A stretch of 37,285 bases of DNA from Eubacteriales bacterium (lineage in GTDB: Bacteria > Bacillota > Clostridia > Christensenellales > Aristaeellaceae), in NCBI GenBank assembly GCA_028701335.1, contig JAQVQY010000010.1, positions 1 through 37,285 on the forward strand, given 5' to 3'. A model generated the notes under the pieces. The model worked only from the letters and a program-made list of their open reading frames with translations. It was not told where the DNA came from and did no database searches. The position numbers and the translations under genes are program-made. Below, piece by piece: positions 1-9,736 of this stretch; position 1 is the stretch's first letter; the number at the start of each line of letters is the position of its first letter.

Positions 1-1177
1 GGAAACCGTTTACCGCCAGCTCCTCACAGCGTGAGAGCGTATTAACGAGTATGGCGATGTGCTCCGGGAGAGGATCGACATGAATGGGCTGGATGCCCGC
101 TCGGGAGGCAATGACCGGTACCTCTACACAAGCGCCCGCGGGCAGGTTTTCCACCAGCCCAAAATTGCGAAGGTTCCCGTTGAACAGGAAGGGGGTGTGG
201 TCTCCAAACAACGCGTTGAAAATGTTGGACGCGTACTCGCCGCCTCTTTCAAGATCTTTATTCGGATCATTCAGCCATTCCACATACTCCGCCTCCCAGG
301 TGTTTTCGCGCTCCAGGTATTCTTTCAACAGATACGCGTGTTCACCGGGGTTCCATTCAGTTCCGTGGGTGCAGTATTTTTCGATCAGATCCGGGCGTTT
401 CCGGAACCAATACAGGTATTCGGAATTGTGTCCGGAGGATTCTGTGCAATAATAGCCAAACGCCTTGAAAATCTCGTTTCGGACCGGTTCAGCGTTGGCG
501 ACCTCCGGCTTCTTCATCGCTTCCCGGATTAAGGGGTAGGCATCCTTTCCATTCCACTTGTACTCAGTGAAGTAGGCCTGATGGTTGATGCCAGCACAGG
601 TATAGGTGATTTCTTCCATTGGCGCGCCTATGAAGCCCGCCAACAGTTCACTGGTTCCCTGAACACTATGGCACAGCCCGGTAACATTGGCTTTCGTCTC
701 GCTCTGCAGAGCCCTGCAGAGCATCGCCATCGGATTTGTATAGTTCAGCACAATCGCTTCCGGGCAGTATTTCTCCACTTCGCAGCAGATATCCAGCATG
801 ACCGGAGCGGTTCGCAGAAAACGGAAGATGCCCGAGGGCCCGCGGGTGTCTCCAACGCAGATATCCACGCCAAAGCTTTTTGGAATCTCAATGTCATGCC
901 GCCATACCTGAACACCTCCCTGAAGGATGGTGATCAGAACACCATCTGATCCCTCAAGCGCGGTCTTCAGGTCTGTGGTTTTTGATACTGTCGCGGGGTA
1001 TCCTCCGGCATTGAAAATGCTTTGAACGCCCTTCATGGCATAATCAAGACGCTTCTCATTGATATCCATCAGGCAGATATGCACGTCCCGGAAAGCCTCA
1101 AATGTCATGATATCCGTTACCAGGCCCCTTGTGAATTCCAGTGATCCCGCACCAATGAAGGTGATCTTTCTTGCCAT
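1..1177 (-). CDS. melA: GH4 family glycosidase, alpha-galactosidase (MelA)-like; partial, C-terminus beyond left edge
   Basis: Manual reverse-strand translation from ATG at 1177: [24 protein letters not shown]...[14 protein letters not shown]...[17 protein letters not shown]...[17 protein letters not shown]4 NAD-binding start and metal-site motifs. Not in ORF track because no stop lies within the window. Confidence 0.9.
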   Translation of the reverse strand, partial: MARKITFIGAGSLEFTRGLVTDIMTFEAFRDVHICLMDINEKRLDYAMKGVQSIFNAGGYPATVSKTTDLKTALEGSDGVLITILQGGVQVWRHDIEIPKSFGVDICVGDTRGPSGIFRFLRTAPVMLDICCEVEKYCPEAIVLNYTNPMAMLCRALQSETKANVTGLCHSVQGTSELLAGFIGAPMEEITYTCAGINHQAYFTEYKWNGKDAYPLIREAMKKPEVANAEPVRNEIFKAFGYYCTESSGHNSEYLYWFRKRPDLIEKYCTHGTEWNPGEHAYLLKEYLERENTWEAEYVEWLNDPNKDLERGGEYASNIFNALFGDHTPFLFNGNLRNFGLVENLPAGACVEVPVIASRAGIQPIHVDPLPEHIAILVNTLSRCEELAVNGF

Positions 1178-1264
1178 TTCCTCGCTCCTTTTTTTATCAT
1201 CCGATACATTCGGACCGAAATGCAAACGGATAGCCATCAGGTCGGAGAATTCCCCGATATTGGT

Positions 1265-1293
1265 TTGGGCTATGCCTAACCGGCATAGCCCAA
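1265..1293 (-). other. Perfect intercistronic hairpin (12-bp stem, 5-nt loop)
   Basis: TTGGGCTATGCC-TAACC-GGCATAGCCCAA between isomerase stop and GH4 start; no U-tract after it on the transcribed strand. Confidence 0.8.
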
Positions 1294-1299
1294 TTCCTT

Positions 1300-2679
1300 T
1301 TAAAGCGCGACCACCTCCATGCCTGTCATTTCCGCGAAATCGATCATCTGGCGATACAAGTGTTTGCCATATCCGAGGCAACCATATTCGTTGTCCCAGT
1401 TTTTCATCAACTCGTCCACATCGCAATCCACCTTAACAAAAGCGTGGGGCCAGAACGGGATGCCGCACTCCGCCCTTCTTTCATCAATGATATCATCTTC
1501 CGGTTCATAAACCGTGCAGCGCGTAATTACCAGGCGGAATTTCCCGTCCACACGGCTCACCCTGCCAATTACGCCCTCCCCCGCTTTGCAGACGAGGCTG
1601 ACGGACAGTCCGCCGGCGGTTCCTTCTGTGGCGATCCCATGTTGGGCAAATTTGGCGCCATGCTTGTTGGCCAGGGAAGGCGGGCAAGCTCCATCCCCGA
1701 TAATCTTAATTTCCTTGTTCTTTTTGTCCAGATACTGCAGGTCACCATAGTATGTCGGTTCCTGGCTCAGGTATGTGAACAAAATACTGGTCAGGGCTGT
1801 GTTGAAGTCAGAGAGTGTGGAAGTCGGGATGCCCTCATCCAGCATCATGCTCTGCGCAAAACATGTGGCGGTGTAGTCATCCGCGAGGCCGGGGAAGGAC
1901 TGGATGGTGTAGTAACTGAAATTGTACTTGCCCATCAGCTTTTTAAGAGCCAGGTATAGCCGGACAGAGCGCTCTGTCATGGCATTGCGCTCAGGTTCCT
2001 CCACAAACTTCTGCCTGATCACACCAAACGCGCTATCCAGCTCTTCATCGCTGACAGCTTTGGCCGTATCCAGCAGTTCGGTGGTATCACGCGAATCAAT
2101 GTCAATGCCAAAGGTCTTCATCCACTGCGCGGGATCGGCCACGCCGCAGGTTTGCCCCATCCCCCGGCCTCCAAACGCAGCTATGGTGGTCATGTTGATG
2201 CGGTTCTTTACGGCAGATGCCTGGCAGTAACTCACGACAGATTCCAATGATGTTTCGTCTTCAGCGGCTCCATAGACAAAACGGTGCTTTATACCAATTT
2301 CGTTAAGCGCGGCTTTAAGCACCAAGCCGCCAACAGGACGCCAGCCCTGGGAGCCGGGATAGGTCCACACGATGATTCCCTTGCCGGTTTTCGCGAATTC
2401 GCGCAAGGCGCCAATCATGTTGGATGCCCACACCCAGGTGCCGGAAAACAGAACCAGGCAATCGATGCTGTCATCCTTGGCCATTGGCAGAATCACTTCC
2501 CTGGCATCGTCCTTGGTGGCCACAACCAGGTCATTTTCAACCAGCTTAACGCCCGCGTCAACCAGCGCGCGTTTTGAGCGATCAATAATCGCCTGATCAA
2601 TAAACAGGTCTCCCGAAGGATCTTTCAGCCCATCCTTATGAACCCCGTAAACAACGAAACCTGCAGTTGCCTTAATCAC
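1300..2679 (-). CDS. L-fucose/L-arabinose isomerase-like family protein
   Basis: ORF 1300..2715; likely GTG start at 2679 behind GGAGG with 8-nt spacing ([17 protein letters not shown]...). Overall layout and C-terminal region resemble FucI/AraA-like isomerases. Confidence 0.7.
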   Translation of the reverse strand: MIKATAGFVVYGVHKDGLKDPSGDLFIDQAIIDRSKRALVDAGVKLVENDLVVATKDDAREVILPMAKDDSIDCLVLFSGTWVWASNMIGALREFAKTGKGIIVWTYPGSQGWRPVGGLVLKAALNEIGIKHRFVYGAAEDETSLESVVSYCQASAVKNRINMTTIAAFGGRGMGQTCGVADPAQWMKTFGIDIDSRDTTELLDTAKAVSDEELDSAFGVIRQKFVEEPERNAMTERSVRLYLALKKLMGKYNFSYYTIQSFPGLADDYTATCFAQSMMLDEGIPTSTLSDFNTALTSILFTYLSQEPTYYGDLQYLDKKNKEIKIIGDGACPPSLANKHGAKFAQHGIATEGTAGGLSVSLVCKAGEGVIGRVSRVDGKFRLVITRCTVYEPEDDIIDERRAECGIPFWPHAFVKVDCDVDELMKNWDNEYGCLGYGKHLYRQMIDFAEMTGMEVVAL

Positions 2680-2721
2680 TTCCTGTACCTCCAAAAATAA
2701 TATTTCTCTATACAAAAACTG

Positions 2722-3777
2722 TCATTCGTCAAAGGCGATGACGAATTCAGTCTTGGAGAGGTATTCCTCTCCGGGATATAGCAGGACATCCGGACGATAT
2801 GCGTCCAGGTTGACCGCATTGGGAAAGCGGCCTGTTTCCAGGCAAACACCCCAGTTTTTCCCGTACACTTTTCCATCTTTCCCGGTGACCTGATGAATGC
2901 CGTTACCAGTATACACCAAAATGCCCGGCGAGTCGGTCATGCACGTAAGTGAAGGCGCGCATTGGCCGTCCGAAAGAACAGCTGCCCGCCGCATGCCCTC
3001 GCCATCCACAAGAAAGTAGTGATCAACGCCGTCCGCGGCGCAAATTTCAGGGTGCTCCTTGTGGGCAATCGCATCCGAGATTTTTTTACCGGCACGGAAA
3101 TCAAGCGGCGTGCCTTCGACTTTCTCAAGCTGGCCCGTAACTATCGGATCCTGCTCGCGGGCGGTCTTTGCGTAACGCTCTGCCATAATGGCCAACTGAT
3201 GATCCCGGCAACTTCCCTGTATCCCGTTCAGGTTGAAATAGCTATGATTTGTGAAGCTGACAGCCGTAAGCTCGCTGCACACAGCATGGTAGTCCAGCGA
3301 CAGGGTCAACGGCGCGACAAGCCGATAGCTCAGGCTTGCTTCCAGCAGGCCCGGAAAACCCAGCTCCATATCCGAGAATTTTCTGTAGAATTTTACGCCG
3401 TCATCCAGGATTTGCCAATCCCATACCTGGCGATGGAAGCCATGCGGGCCGCTGTGCATGCTATCGGGGCCCGCGTTCAAAGGAAGCTGAACCAAGGTTT
3501 CTCCAAGGCTGAACTTCCCGCCGGCCAAACGGTCCGCTATTGGGCCAATAAAAGCGCCGAAAAATGTACTGTCGTTTATGTAGCCCTGCAAACCATCGTA
3601 ACCAAGCACGAGATCCCGTGTAACGCCCTTCCCATCCTCAACCATGAATGCCTGCAGGATTGCCCCAAAGTTGCTTACTGATACCCTCAGGCCGGTTGAT
3701 TCATCCCGGATGTCAAATAAGCGGACCTCCCGGCCATTGGCAGCGCCCCATTTCCTGTGAACGATCCCGATGCTCAT
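2722..3777 (-). CDS. galM: aldose 1-epimerase (galactose mutarotase family)
   Basis: ORF with NHSYFNLNG, GYDGLQGYINDSTFFGAFIGPIADRLAGGKF and LETGRFPNAVN motifs. Confidence 0.88.
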   Translation of the reverse strand: MSIGIVHRKWGAANGREVRLFDIRDESTGLRVSVSNFGAILQAFMVEDGKGVTRDLVLGYDGLQGYINDSTFFGAFIGPIADRLAGGKFSLGETLVQLPLNAGPDSMHSGPHGFHRQVWDWQILDDGVKFYRKFSDMELGFPGLLEASLSYRLVAPLTLSLDYHAVCSELTAVSFTNHSYFNLNGIQGSCRDHQLAIMAERYAKTAREQDPIVTGQLEKVEGTPLDFRAGKKISDAIAHKEHPEICAADGVDHYFLVDGEGMRRAAVLSDGQCAPSLTCMTDSPGILVYTGNGIHQVTGKDGKVYGKNWGVCLETGRFPNAVNLDAYRPDVLLYPGEEYLSKTEFVIAFDE

Positions 3778-4797
3778 TCAAACACCCTTCTTTAATCCTT
3801 GGTTGATGAGTCCCATGAACAAATCGCGGTCTATATGGCCGGCTATTGTATCAGGTACACTTATTGCTTCAGCCGCAAGGCTCGATCCCAGTTCAGGTGC
3901 GGACAGTTCATTGCCGCCCAAAAACGGCAGCCCCATAGCCAAACCGCAGATGATGCCGGAGATATAGGCATCTCCCGCGCCGCCGGTCGCCACAACCTTA
4001 GCAGGCTTTGCCGCAATATGACGGAGTTTGTTCTCTGCCGCGATGAAACTTCCCTGAGCCCCGCAGGTCATAGCCAGCATAATCCCGGGATTTGTTTTCC
4101 GTAATTTCTCATAGCTTGCTTCTGCCAGTTTGCTAAAATCATCGGTTTTCAGCTGACAATAGGCCGCCGCTTCATCTTCATTGATAGCCAGCAAATCCGT
4201 GTTTTCAACGCCGCCGCCGCCAACAAACTCGCCTACCTCATCCAGCAGGAAAGATGAGACACAAAACGCGCCCAGGGCTTTCGCGCTTCTCAATAGTTCC
4301 AGCCTGCTTGCCACCGGCACCTCAGGCACCGCGACCACCAGGGTTCTCCCGCTGACCTGAAAGGGCAGGTTGTCCAGCGCCGTTTGAATGTCGATTTCCG
4401 ACACCAGGGAACTGGCGCTTTGGGATGTGGTTACGTTGCATATTGCCTTATCGGGGTACTGCAAACAGACGCTGTACATTGTCGGCTTTTGCTCCAAACG
4501 CTTTACAAAAGCTGTATCAATGCCCGCGCTTTCCATCTGCTGAAGCAACTCGCCGCCCGCGGAATCCCGCCCGACGGCCCCAATAGCGTGAACAGATACC
4601 TCTGGAGACAAGATGCGGGCCACATAATGAAGGATAATGTGCTGTTTGCAGTAATCCTTTGCCGGGCTCAGCATCGCCAGGCGGGTCTCATTCCGGCTCA
4701 ACGGCCTATTGTCTTCGAACTCGAAAATGATGCCGCTCCCTATTCCCCCCGTTCCAAGGACATGGTCATATTGTGTTTGCATTGCCATGGATGTCAT
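3778..4797 (-). CDS. PfkB/ribokinase-family carbohydrate kinase
   Basis: GAVGRDSAGGELLQQMESAGIDT and C-terminal VVATGGAGDAYISGIICGLAMG signature; GGAGG SD just before ATG 4797. Confidence 0.87.
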   Translation of the reverse strand: MTSMAMQTQYDHVLGTGGIGSGIIFEFEDNRPLSRNETRLAMLSPAKDYCKQHIILHYVARILSPEVSVHAIGAVGRDSAGGELLQQMESAGIDTAFVKRLEQKPTMYSVCLQYPDKAICNVTTSQSASSLVSEIDIQTALDNLPFQVSGRTLVVAVPEVPVASRLELLRSAKALGAFCVSSFLLDEVGEFVGGGGVENTDLLAINEDEAAAYCQLKTDDFSKLAEASYEKLRKTNPGIMLAMTCGAQGSFIAAENKLRHIAAKPAKVVATGGAGDAYISGIICGLAMGLPFLGGNELSAPELGSSLAAEAISVPDTIAGHIDRDLFMGLINQGLKKGV

Positions 4798-5671
4798 TGA
4801 ACCTCCACTCAGGATGCAGTGAAATGGGATGCCTTGCCGTATCTTCCGTGGCGGTCAGCATGGCATCGGGGTGCGATTGCAGCAGGGTCATCGGATACTC
4901 TGTCGTCAGCGGAGAAAACAACGCGACGCGAAGCGCCGTCTGCTTCCAGGCGCCGGTATCGCTGAACAACCTGACCTTTTTTGCGCTCAGGCATTCCTTG
5001 ACGCCCAGCGTGACCGACATGGGCGGCACAAACTGATAGGCCGCGCCGTATGTCCGCTGCGCCAGGGCAATAACGGTGTCCGCGTTGTTTTCCTGGATAC
5101 GGATGGAGGAGTTGCGCAACTGGTCCAATGACAGCTGGCTATAGGGAGCGCGGCGGGCCTGATTATAGGCGATGTGTCCGTCCTGCCCCCAACCCCCCAA
5201 TGTCAGGTCAAGCTCATGCTTATAGATTTCTTCCCGCACAGATTCCATGGTGGCAGGCGACAGGAAAAACCGCTGGTGTTGCGGAACAGCCAGTTCCTTA
5301 TCGATCCCGCCGTAGAAGTGTTTTTCCATAAAACTGCGGAAGTTGTATGGGTCGTCCCGGTGAAGAAGCTTTCCTTCCCAATCCAGGCATTCATCCATAT
5401 GGAATACCACCAGGTTACGCAGGTTGACTCTGCGGGTGTTAACAAGCGTCTCAAAAGGCTTGTACCAGCTGCTTGGCCCGCAGGGGATAATTGCCCGCAG
5501 CATGCGGCCTTCCCTGTTGGCCTGTTCGATCTCTTGCGCAAGCTCTTCAGCCATGAGCCGGCCCATGCTTGCCGAGTCTGCCACCATCCTGAAAGGTATT
5601 TTCCCGTCAGGATGCTTTTCCAGCTGTTCCGCAGGCACGCTGCACCATGTGTACAGTTGCTTGTTGTCCAA
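4766..5671 (-). CDS. NagB-like (glucosamine-6-phosphate deaminase/isomerase superfamily) protein
   Basis: VVFHMDECLDWEGK and LTLGGWGQDGHIAYNQ match NagB core motifs; overlaps the kinase start by 32 nt. Confidence 0.8.
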   Translation of the reverse strand: MDNKQLYTWCSVPAEQLEKHPDGKIPFRMVADSASMGRLMAEELAQEIEQANREGRMLRAIIPCGPSSWYKPFETLVNTRRVNLRNLVVFHMDECLDWEGKLLHRDDPYNFRSFMEKHFYGGIDKELAVPQHQRFFLSPATMESVREEIYKHELDLTLGGWGQDGHIAYNQARRAPYSQLSLDQLRNSSIRIQENNADTVIALAQRTYGAAYQFVPPMSVTLGVKECLSAKKVRLFSDTGAWKQTALRVALFSPLTTEYPMTLLQSHPDAMLTATEDTARHPISLHPEWRFNDIHGNANTI

Positions 5672-5692
5672 TGTTTCCTCCTTGCGCTCGTC

Positions 5693-6868
5693 TCAGATCG
5701 AATAGCGCTGTTTGTTCTTGAAATACATGTCAAACGCGACGGCCACCAGCACAACCAGGCCCTTGATCGCGGACTGCCAGTCGATGGAAACACCCAGCAG
5801 GGACATGCCGTTGTTCAGAACACCCATGATCAGCGCGCCCACCATGACGCCGTATACCGTGCCAGCTCCCCCGCTGATTGAAGCGCCGCCGAGGAAGCAG
5901 GCCGCAACGGCATCCAGTTCGTAGCCAACGCCTGCTTTGGGCGTAGCCGCGTTAAGGCGCGATGTGACCAGGATTCCCGCGAGTGCGGCCATCAATCCGG
6001 AAATGAGGTATACGATAAACATCATGCGTTTTGTGTTGATGCCTGAGAGCTTGGCGGCTTTGATGTTGCCTCCCATCGCGTATAAATGCCGTCCAAATAC
6101 CGATTTCTTCGTAATAAAGGAGAAAATCAGGATCAGCCCAACCAGAACCAGCATGGCAAAAGAGATGCCCTTGTAACCAGCCAGCAGCCAGCAAATGGCG
6201 TTTATAAACAGTGCGAAAATCAGTATTTTCACAATCAGCTGGCCAGTGGATTCCGTAGGAAGGCCATTCTTCTTGTTCCCGTAATGGGAAATCAGCAATA
6301 CCGCCGCCAGGACAAGCGTTCCAGCCGCCCCTATTACCAGGGTCAGCATATGCCGCCCCGTACCCGCGGAAAAGTCCTCAAGAAATCCTGTAGCCAAAAA
6401 CTGATACGCTTCCGGAAATGGCCCGATGGATCTTCCGTTCAGGATAACCTGCGCGAGACCGCGGAAAATCAGGCTTCCCGAGAGTGTTGTGATCCAGGGG
6501 TGCACCTTGACAAACGCAATCCAAAAACCTTGCCAGGCGCCTACCGCCAAGCCGGAAAGAAGGATTAACAAAACGGCTGGCAGGGTTGGCACTTTCATGT
6601 CAACCATCAGGACACCAGCTATTGCCCCGCAGAAAGCGACCACAGATCCCACAGCGAGGTCAATGTTGCCCCCGGTAAGAATGCAAAGCAGCATACCCAT
6701 CCCCAAGACAAAAACATACATGTTTTGGTGGAGCAGATTGCTGACGTTCAGCGGCTTGAGCATAGTGCCCTGTGTGGCGAATTGGAGGACTATGATCAAA
6801 ACCACGAGGGCAAACCCCATGGTATATTCCCGGATATTCGTTTTGGATGAACTCTTTAGTGTTGTCAC
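5693..6868 (-). CDS. Sugar ABC transporter permease (XylH/MmsB-like)
   Basis: Multi-TM protein with GGNIDLAVGSVVAFCGAIAG and HPWITTLSGSLIFRGLAQVILNG, typical of RbsC/XylH permeases; next to ATPase and binding protein. Confidence 0.92.
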   Translation of the reverse strand: MTTLKSSSKTNIREYTMGFALVVLIIVLQFATQGTMLKPLNVSNLLHQNMYVFVLGMGMLLCILTGGNIDLAVGSVVAFCGAIAGVLMVDMKVPTLPAVLLILLSGLAVGAWQGFWIAFVKVHPWITTLSGSLIFRGLAQVILNGRSIGPFPEAYQFLATGFLEDFSAGTGRHMLTLVIGAAGTLVLAAVLLISHYGNKKNGLPTESTGQLIVKILIFALFINAICWLLAGYKGISFAMLVLVGLILIFSFITKKSVFGRHLYAMGGNIKAAKLSGINTKRMMFIVYLISGLMAALAGILVTSRLNAATPKAGVGYELDAVAACFLGGASISGGAGTVYGVMVGALIMGVLNNGMSLLGVSIDWQSAIKGLVVLVAVAFDMYFKNKQRYSI

Positions 6869-6874
6869 GGTGCC

Positions 6875-8413
6875 TTACTCCTTTGAACTCTGAATGATTG
6901 CCGCCATAATGTTTTCCTGTGTAGCCGTTTCACCTGAAACTTCGCCAATAATGCTTCCCTCGTTCATAATGTAAATCCTGTCGCACAGTCCGATTAGTTC
7001 CGCCATCTCTGATGAAATGACCAGGATGTGCTTTCCTTCCAGCGCCAGCTTGTTGATCAGCGTGTAAACCTCATATTTTGCGCCCACGTCAATGCCGCGG
7101 GTCGGCTCATCCATAATCAGGACCTCCGGCTCCGCAAACACCCATTTCGCGAGCATCACCTTTTGCTGGTTGCCCCCCGAAAGATTCCCGACCGCCTGGA
7201 ACAGGTCCGGGGCCTTGATATGGAACTCGTCGCGAAGCTTTTCCGACTCTACCAGCTCCAGGAGATGGTTGACCGTGTGATTGCTGCCAACACGTTCGAG
7301 GTTGGATAGCGTCAGGTTAGTGGTCACGCTCTGGCTAAGGATGAGCCCTTCCCCTTTGCGGTCCTCCGTAACATAGGCGATACTGTGTTGAATGGCCTCA
7401 GCGGGGGTCCGTGCCCGGATCTGTTTTCCATGCAGACGCAGGTCACCTTCAACCGAGGCCCCATAAGTGCGCCCAAAAACGCTCTTGCACAACTCAGTTC
7501 GCCCTGCGCCCATCAGGCCAGCGATACCAACCACTTCCCCTTTTGCGACGCGGATATTGATGTTTTCCAGTTTTTTGCGCGAAGGATTGGCTTCATCACC
7601 CACACTCCAGTTTTCTATCTCGAACAACTTCGTGGGATCAATATCGCGTTCCCGGGGCGGGAATCGCTGGGACAAATCCCTTCCAACCATCCCCCGGATA
7701 ATGCGCTCCTCAGTTACGTCACTATCGTTCAGGAGCGTTTCCACAGTTGACCCATCGCGCAGAATGGTAATTTCATCCGCAACCTTTCGTACTTCATGGA
7801 TTTTATGGGAGATGATGATGGACGTGATGCCCTGCTGTTTAAGGCTCAGGATCAGCTCAAGCAGTTTCTCCGATTCCTCATCATTAAGGGCCGCGGTTGG
7901 CTCATCAAGAATAAGGAGCTTGACGTCCTTGGATAACGCTTTGGCTATCTCCACCAGCTGCTGTTTCCCTACCCCCAGTGTCTGCACCTGCGTGCCGGGA
8001 TCCACATGAAGATTCACGCTTCTCAGCAGTTTATCCGCATATAAATAGGTCTGCGACCAATCCACCACACCTTTGGCGCTGAGACGCTCATTTCCAAGAA
8101 AAATATTTTCGGCAACCGAAAGCTGCGGGATCAGGGCCAACTCCTGGTGGATGATGACTATCCCCTTCCCCTCACTGTCACGGACACCCTTGAATTTGCA
8201 TAGCTCGCCATCAAAATATATATCCCCATCATAGGTGCCATATGGATAAATGCCGCTGAGAACATTCATCAGAGTGGATTTGCCCGCCCCGTTTTCTCCG
8301 ACGATCGCGTGGATATGTCCCTTCTGAGCGCGAAGGCTGACACGGTCCAGCGCTTTTACACCTGGAAATGTTTTTGTGATCTCCCGCATTTCCAGCAACA
8401 CATTGTCAGACAC
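6875..8413 (-). CDS. Sugar ABC transporter ATP-binding protein, two-domain (XylG/MmsA-like)
   Basis: Walker A GENGAGKSTLMNVLSGIYP, second-domain LSGGNQQKVMLAKWV and EPTRGIDVGAKYEVY; likely GTG start 8413 behind GGAGG. Confidence 0.93.
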   Translation of the reverse strand: MSDNVLLEMREITKTFPGVKALDRVSLRAQKGHIHAIVGENGAGKSTLMNVLSGIYPYGTYDGDIYFDGELCKFKGVRDSEGKGIVIIHQELALIPQLSVAENIFLGNERLSAKGVVDWSQTYLYADKLLRSVNLHVDPGTQVQTLGVGKQQLVEIAKALSKDVKLLILDEPTAALNDEESEKLLELILSLKQQGITSIIISHKIHEVRKVADEITILRDGSTVETLLNDSDVTEERIIRGMVGRDLSQRFPPRERDIDPTKLFEIENWSVGDEANPSRKKLENINIRVAKGEVVGIAGLMGAGRTELCKSVFGRTYGASVEGDLRLHGKQIRARTPAEAIQHSIAYVTEDRKGEGLILSQSVTTNLTLSNLERVGSNHTVNHLLELVESEKLRDEFHIKAPDLFQAVGNLSGGNQQKVMLAKWVFAEPEVLIMDEPTRGIDVGAKYEVYTLINKLALEGKHILVISSEMAELIGLCDRIYIMNEGSIIGEVSGETATQENIMAAIIQSSKE

Positions 8414-8434
8414 AGAGTTCCTCCTTGTTTGATG

Positions 8435-8463
8435 GGGGATATGGCACAAATCGCCATATCCCC
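8435..8463 (-). other. Perfect intercistronic hairpin after the binding-protein gene (11-bp stem, 7-nt loop)
   Basis: GGGGATATGGC-ACAAATC-GCCATATCCCC between binding-protein stop (8477) and ATPase SD/start. Confidence 0.82.
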
Positions 8464-8476
8464 GGATATCTGCGCT

Positions 8477-9535
8477 TTATTTCAGCGCGTCGGCGGAGAT
8501 GTAGCCGGAGTCAATCAGCTCCGCTTCATAGTTGTCGATTGTGATAATGATCGCGCTGATGGCCATGGCAGGCACATCAATGGAGCCGTTGTTGTAGTAC
8601 GAATTGGTTTCAACTTCCCCGCCCGACAGGGCCTGCGTTGTCAGATCCACAGCGACCTTCGCCAGGGACGCGGTATTGTTGAAAATGGATGAGTACTGTT
8701 CCCCAGCGATCATGGATTTCACGGAGGTCACTTCGCAGTCCTGCCCGGTAACGATCGGCATACTCATATCGCCGGAGCCGTAGCCCACTGCCTTTAGCGC
8801 TGAAAGGATGCCTATGGACAGTCCGTCATATGGGGCCAGGACGCCATCGCAGGTTTCACCGCTTGAATAGTGTGCGGAAACCAGGTTGTCCATCCGTGCC
8901 TGAGCCTTCAGTGAATCCCAGCCCTCTGTGGCGCACTGGCTCAACTGTGTCTGACCGGAACGCACAACGAGAACACCGCTGTCAAGATAGGGCTTCAGAA
9001 TGTTCATCGCGCCTTCAAAGTAAAGCGGCGTGTTGCTGTCATCAAGGGAACCGGCAAACAGCTCAACATTAAACGGGCCTTCAGCTCCGTCAAGAACGCC
9101 CAGGCCAGTCAGCAGAGATGTCGCCTGCAGTTCGCCGATCGCAATGGAGTCAAAGGTGGCAAAATAATCTACGTCAGGGGAGTTAACCAGCAGCCGGTCA
9201 TAGGCAATCGTTACCACGCCCTGATCCTTTGCGTGCTTCAGGACACTGGTGAGGGTTGATCCGTCGATGGAAGCGATAACCAGCGCGTCCACTCCCCGGG
9301 TCAGCATATTCTCAACCTGGGCGATTTGCGCGTCAACGTCATCCTCGGCATACTGAAGGTCAACTGTGTATCCGAGCGCCTCAAGGCCGTCCTTCAGATT
9401 GTTGCCATCATGAATCCAGCGTTCGCTGGATTTGGTCGGCATCGCGATGCCGACCCGGCCGGTTTCGGCTGTTGCCAGCGTGATCATTCCCACCAGGGAT
9501 AGGGCAAGGAACAGGGCAATAAGTTTCTTCATCAT
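8477..9535 (-). CDS. Sugar ABC transporter substrate-binding protein (ChvE/XylF-like)
   Basis: Signal peptide MMKKLIALFLALSLVGMITLATAETGRVGIAMPTKSSERW; NMLTRGVDALVIASIDGSTL; operon context. Confidence 0.92.
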   Translation of the reverse strand: MMKKLIALFLALSLVGMITLATAETGRVGIAMPTKSSERWIHDGNNLKDGLEALGYTVDLQYAEDDVDAQIAQVENMLTRGVDALVIASIDGSTLTSVLKHAKDQGVVTIAYDRLLVNSPDVDYFATFDSIAIGELQATSLLTGLGVLDGAEGPFNVELFAGSLDDSNTPLYFEGAMNILKPYLDSGVLVVRSGQTQLSQCATEGWDSLKAQARMDNLVSAHYSSGETCDGVLAPYDGLSIGILSALKAVGYGSGDMSMPIVTGQDCEVTSVKSMIAGEQYSSIFNNTASLAKVAVDLTTQALSGGEVETNSYYNNGSIDVPAMAISAIIITIDNYEAELIDSGYISADALK

Positions 9536-9736
9536 TGAGTCTCCTTCGTTTATTAATCATCCAGGCTAAACCCGGAGATTATCCTTTTTGGCAATCGTGT
9601 TGTCGAAAGGTTGCTGAATCATCACAGCTGGATGCATGCGCAAAAAGTGAGCTTGCTCGTTTGCCTCCTTTCAATAGGCCGAATCCTGCAGTATTTTCCG
9701 GCGGGCTCGGCCGTTCTCTTCTGCCGTACGAACATG

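Noticed and set aside
59-949. Plus-strand ORFs at 59-532, 84-452 and 581-949
   Set aside because: Antisense to the GH4 coding frame; no family motifs.
1360-1959. 199-aa plus-strand ORF
   Set aside because: Antisense to the isomerase-like gene; shadow ORF in GC-rich DNA.
2962-3681. 239-aa plus-strand ORF
   Set aside because: Mirror ORF of the aldose 1-epimerase.
5174-5881. 235-aa plus-strand ORF
   Set aside because: Antisense to NagB-like and permease genes; no recognisable domain.
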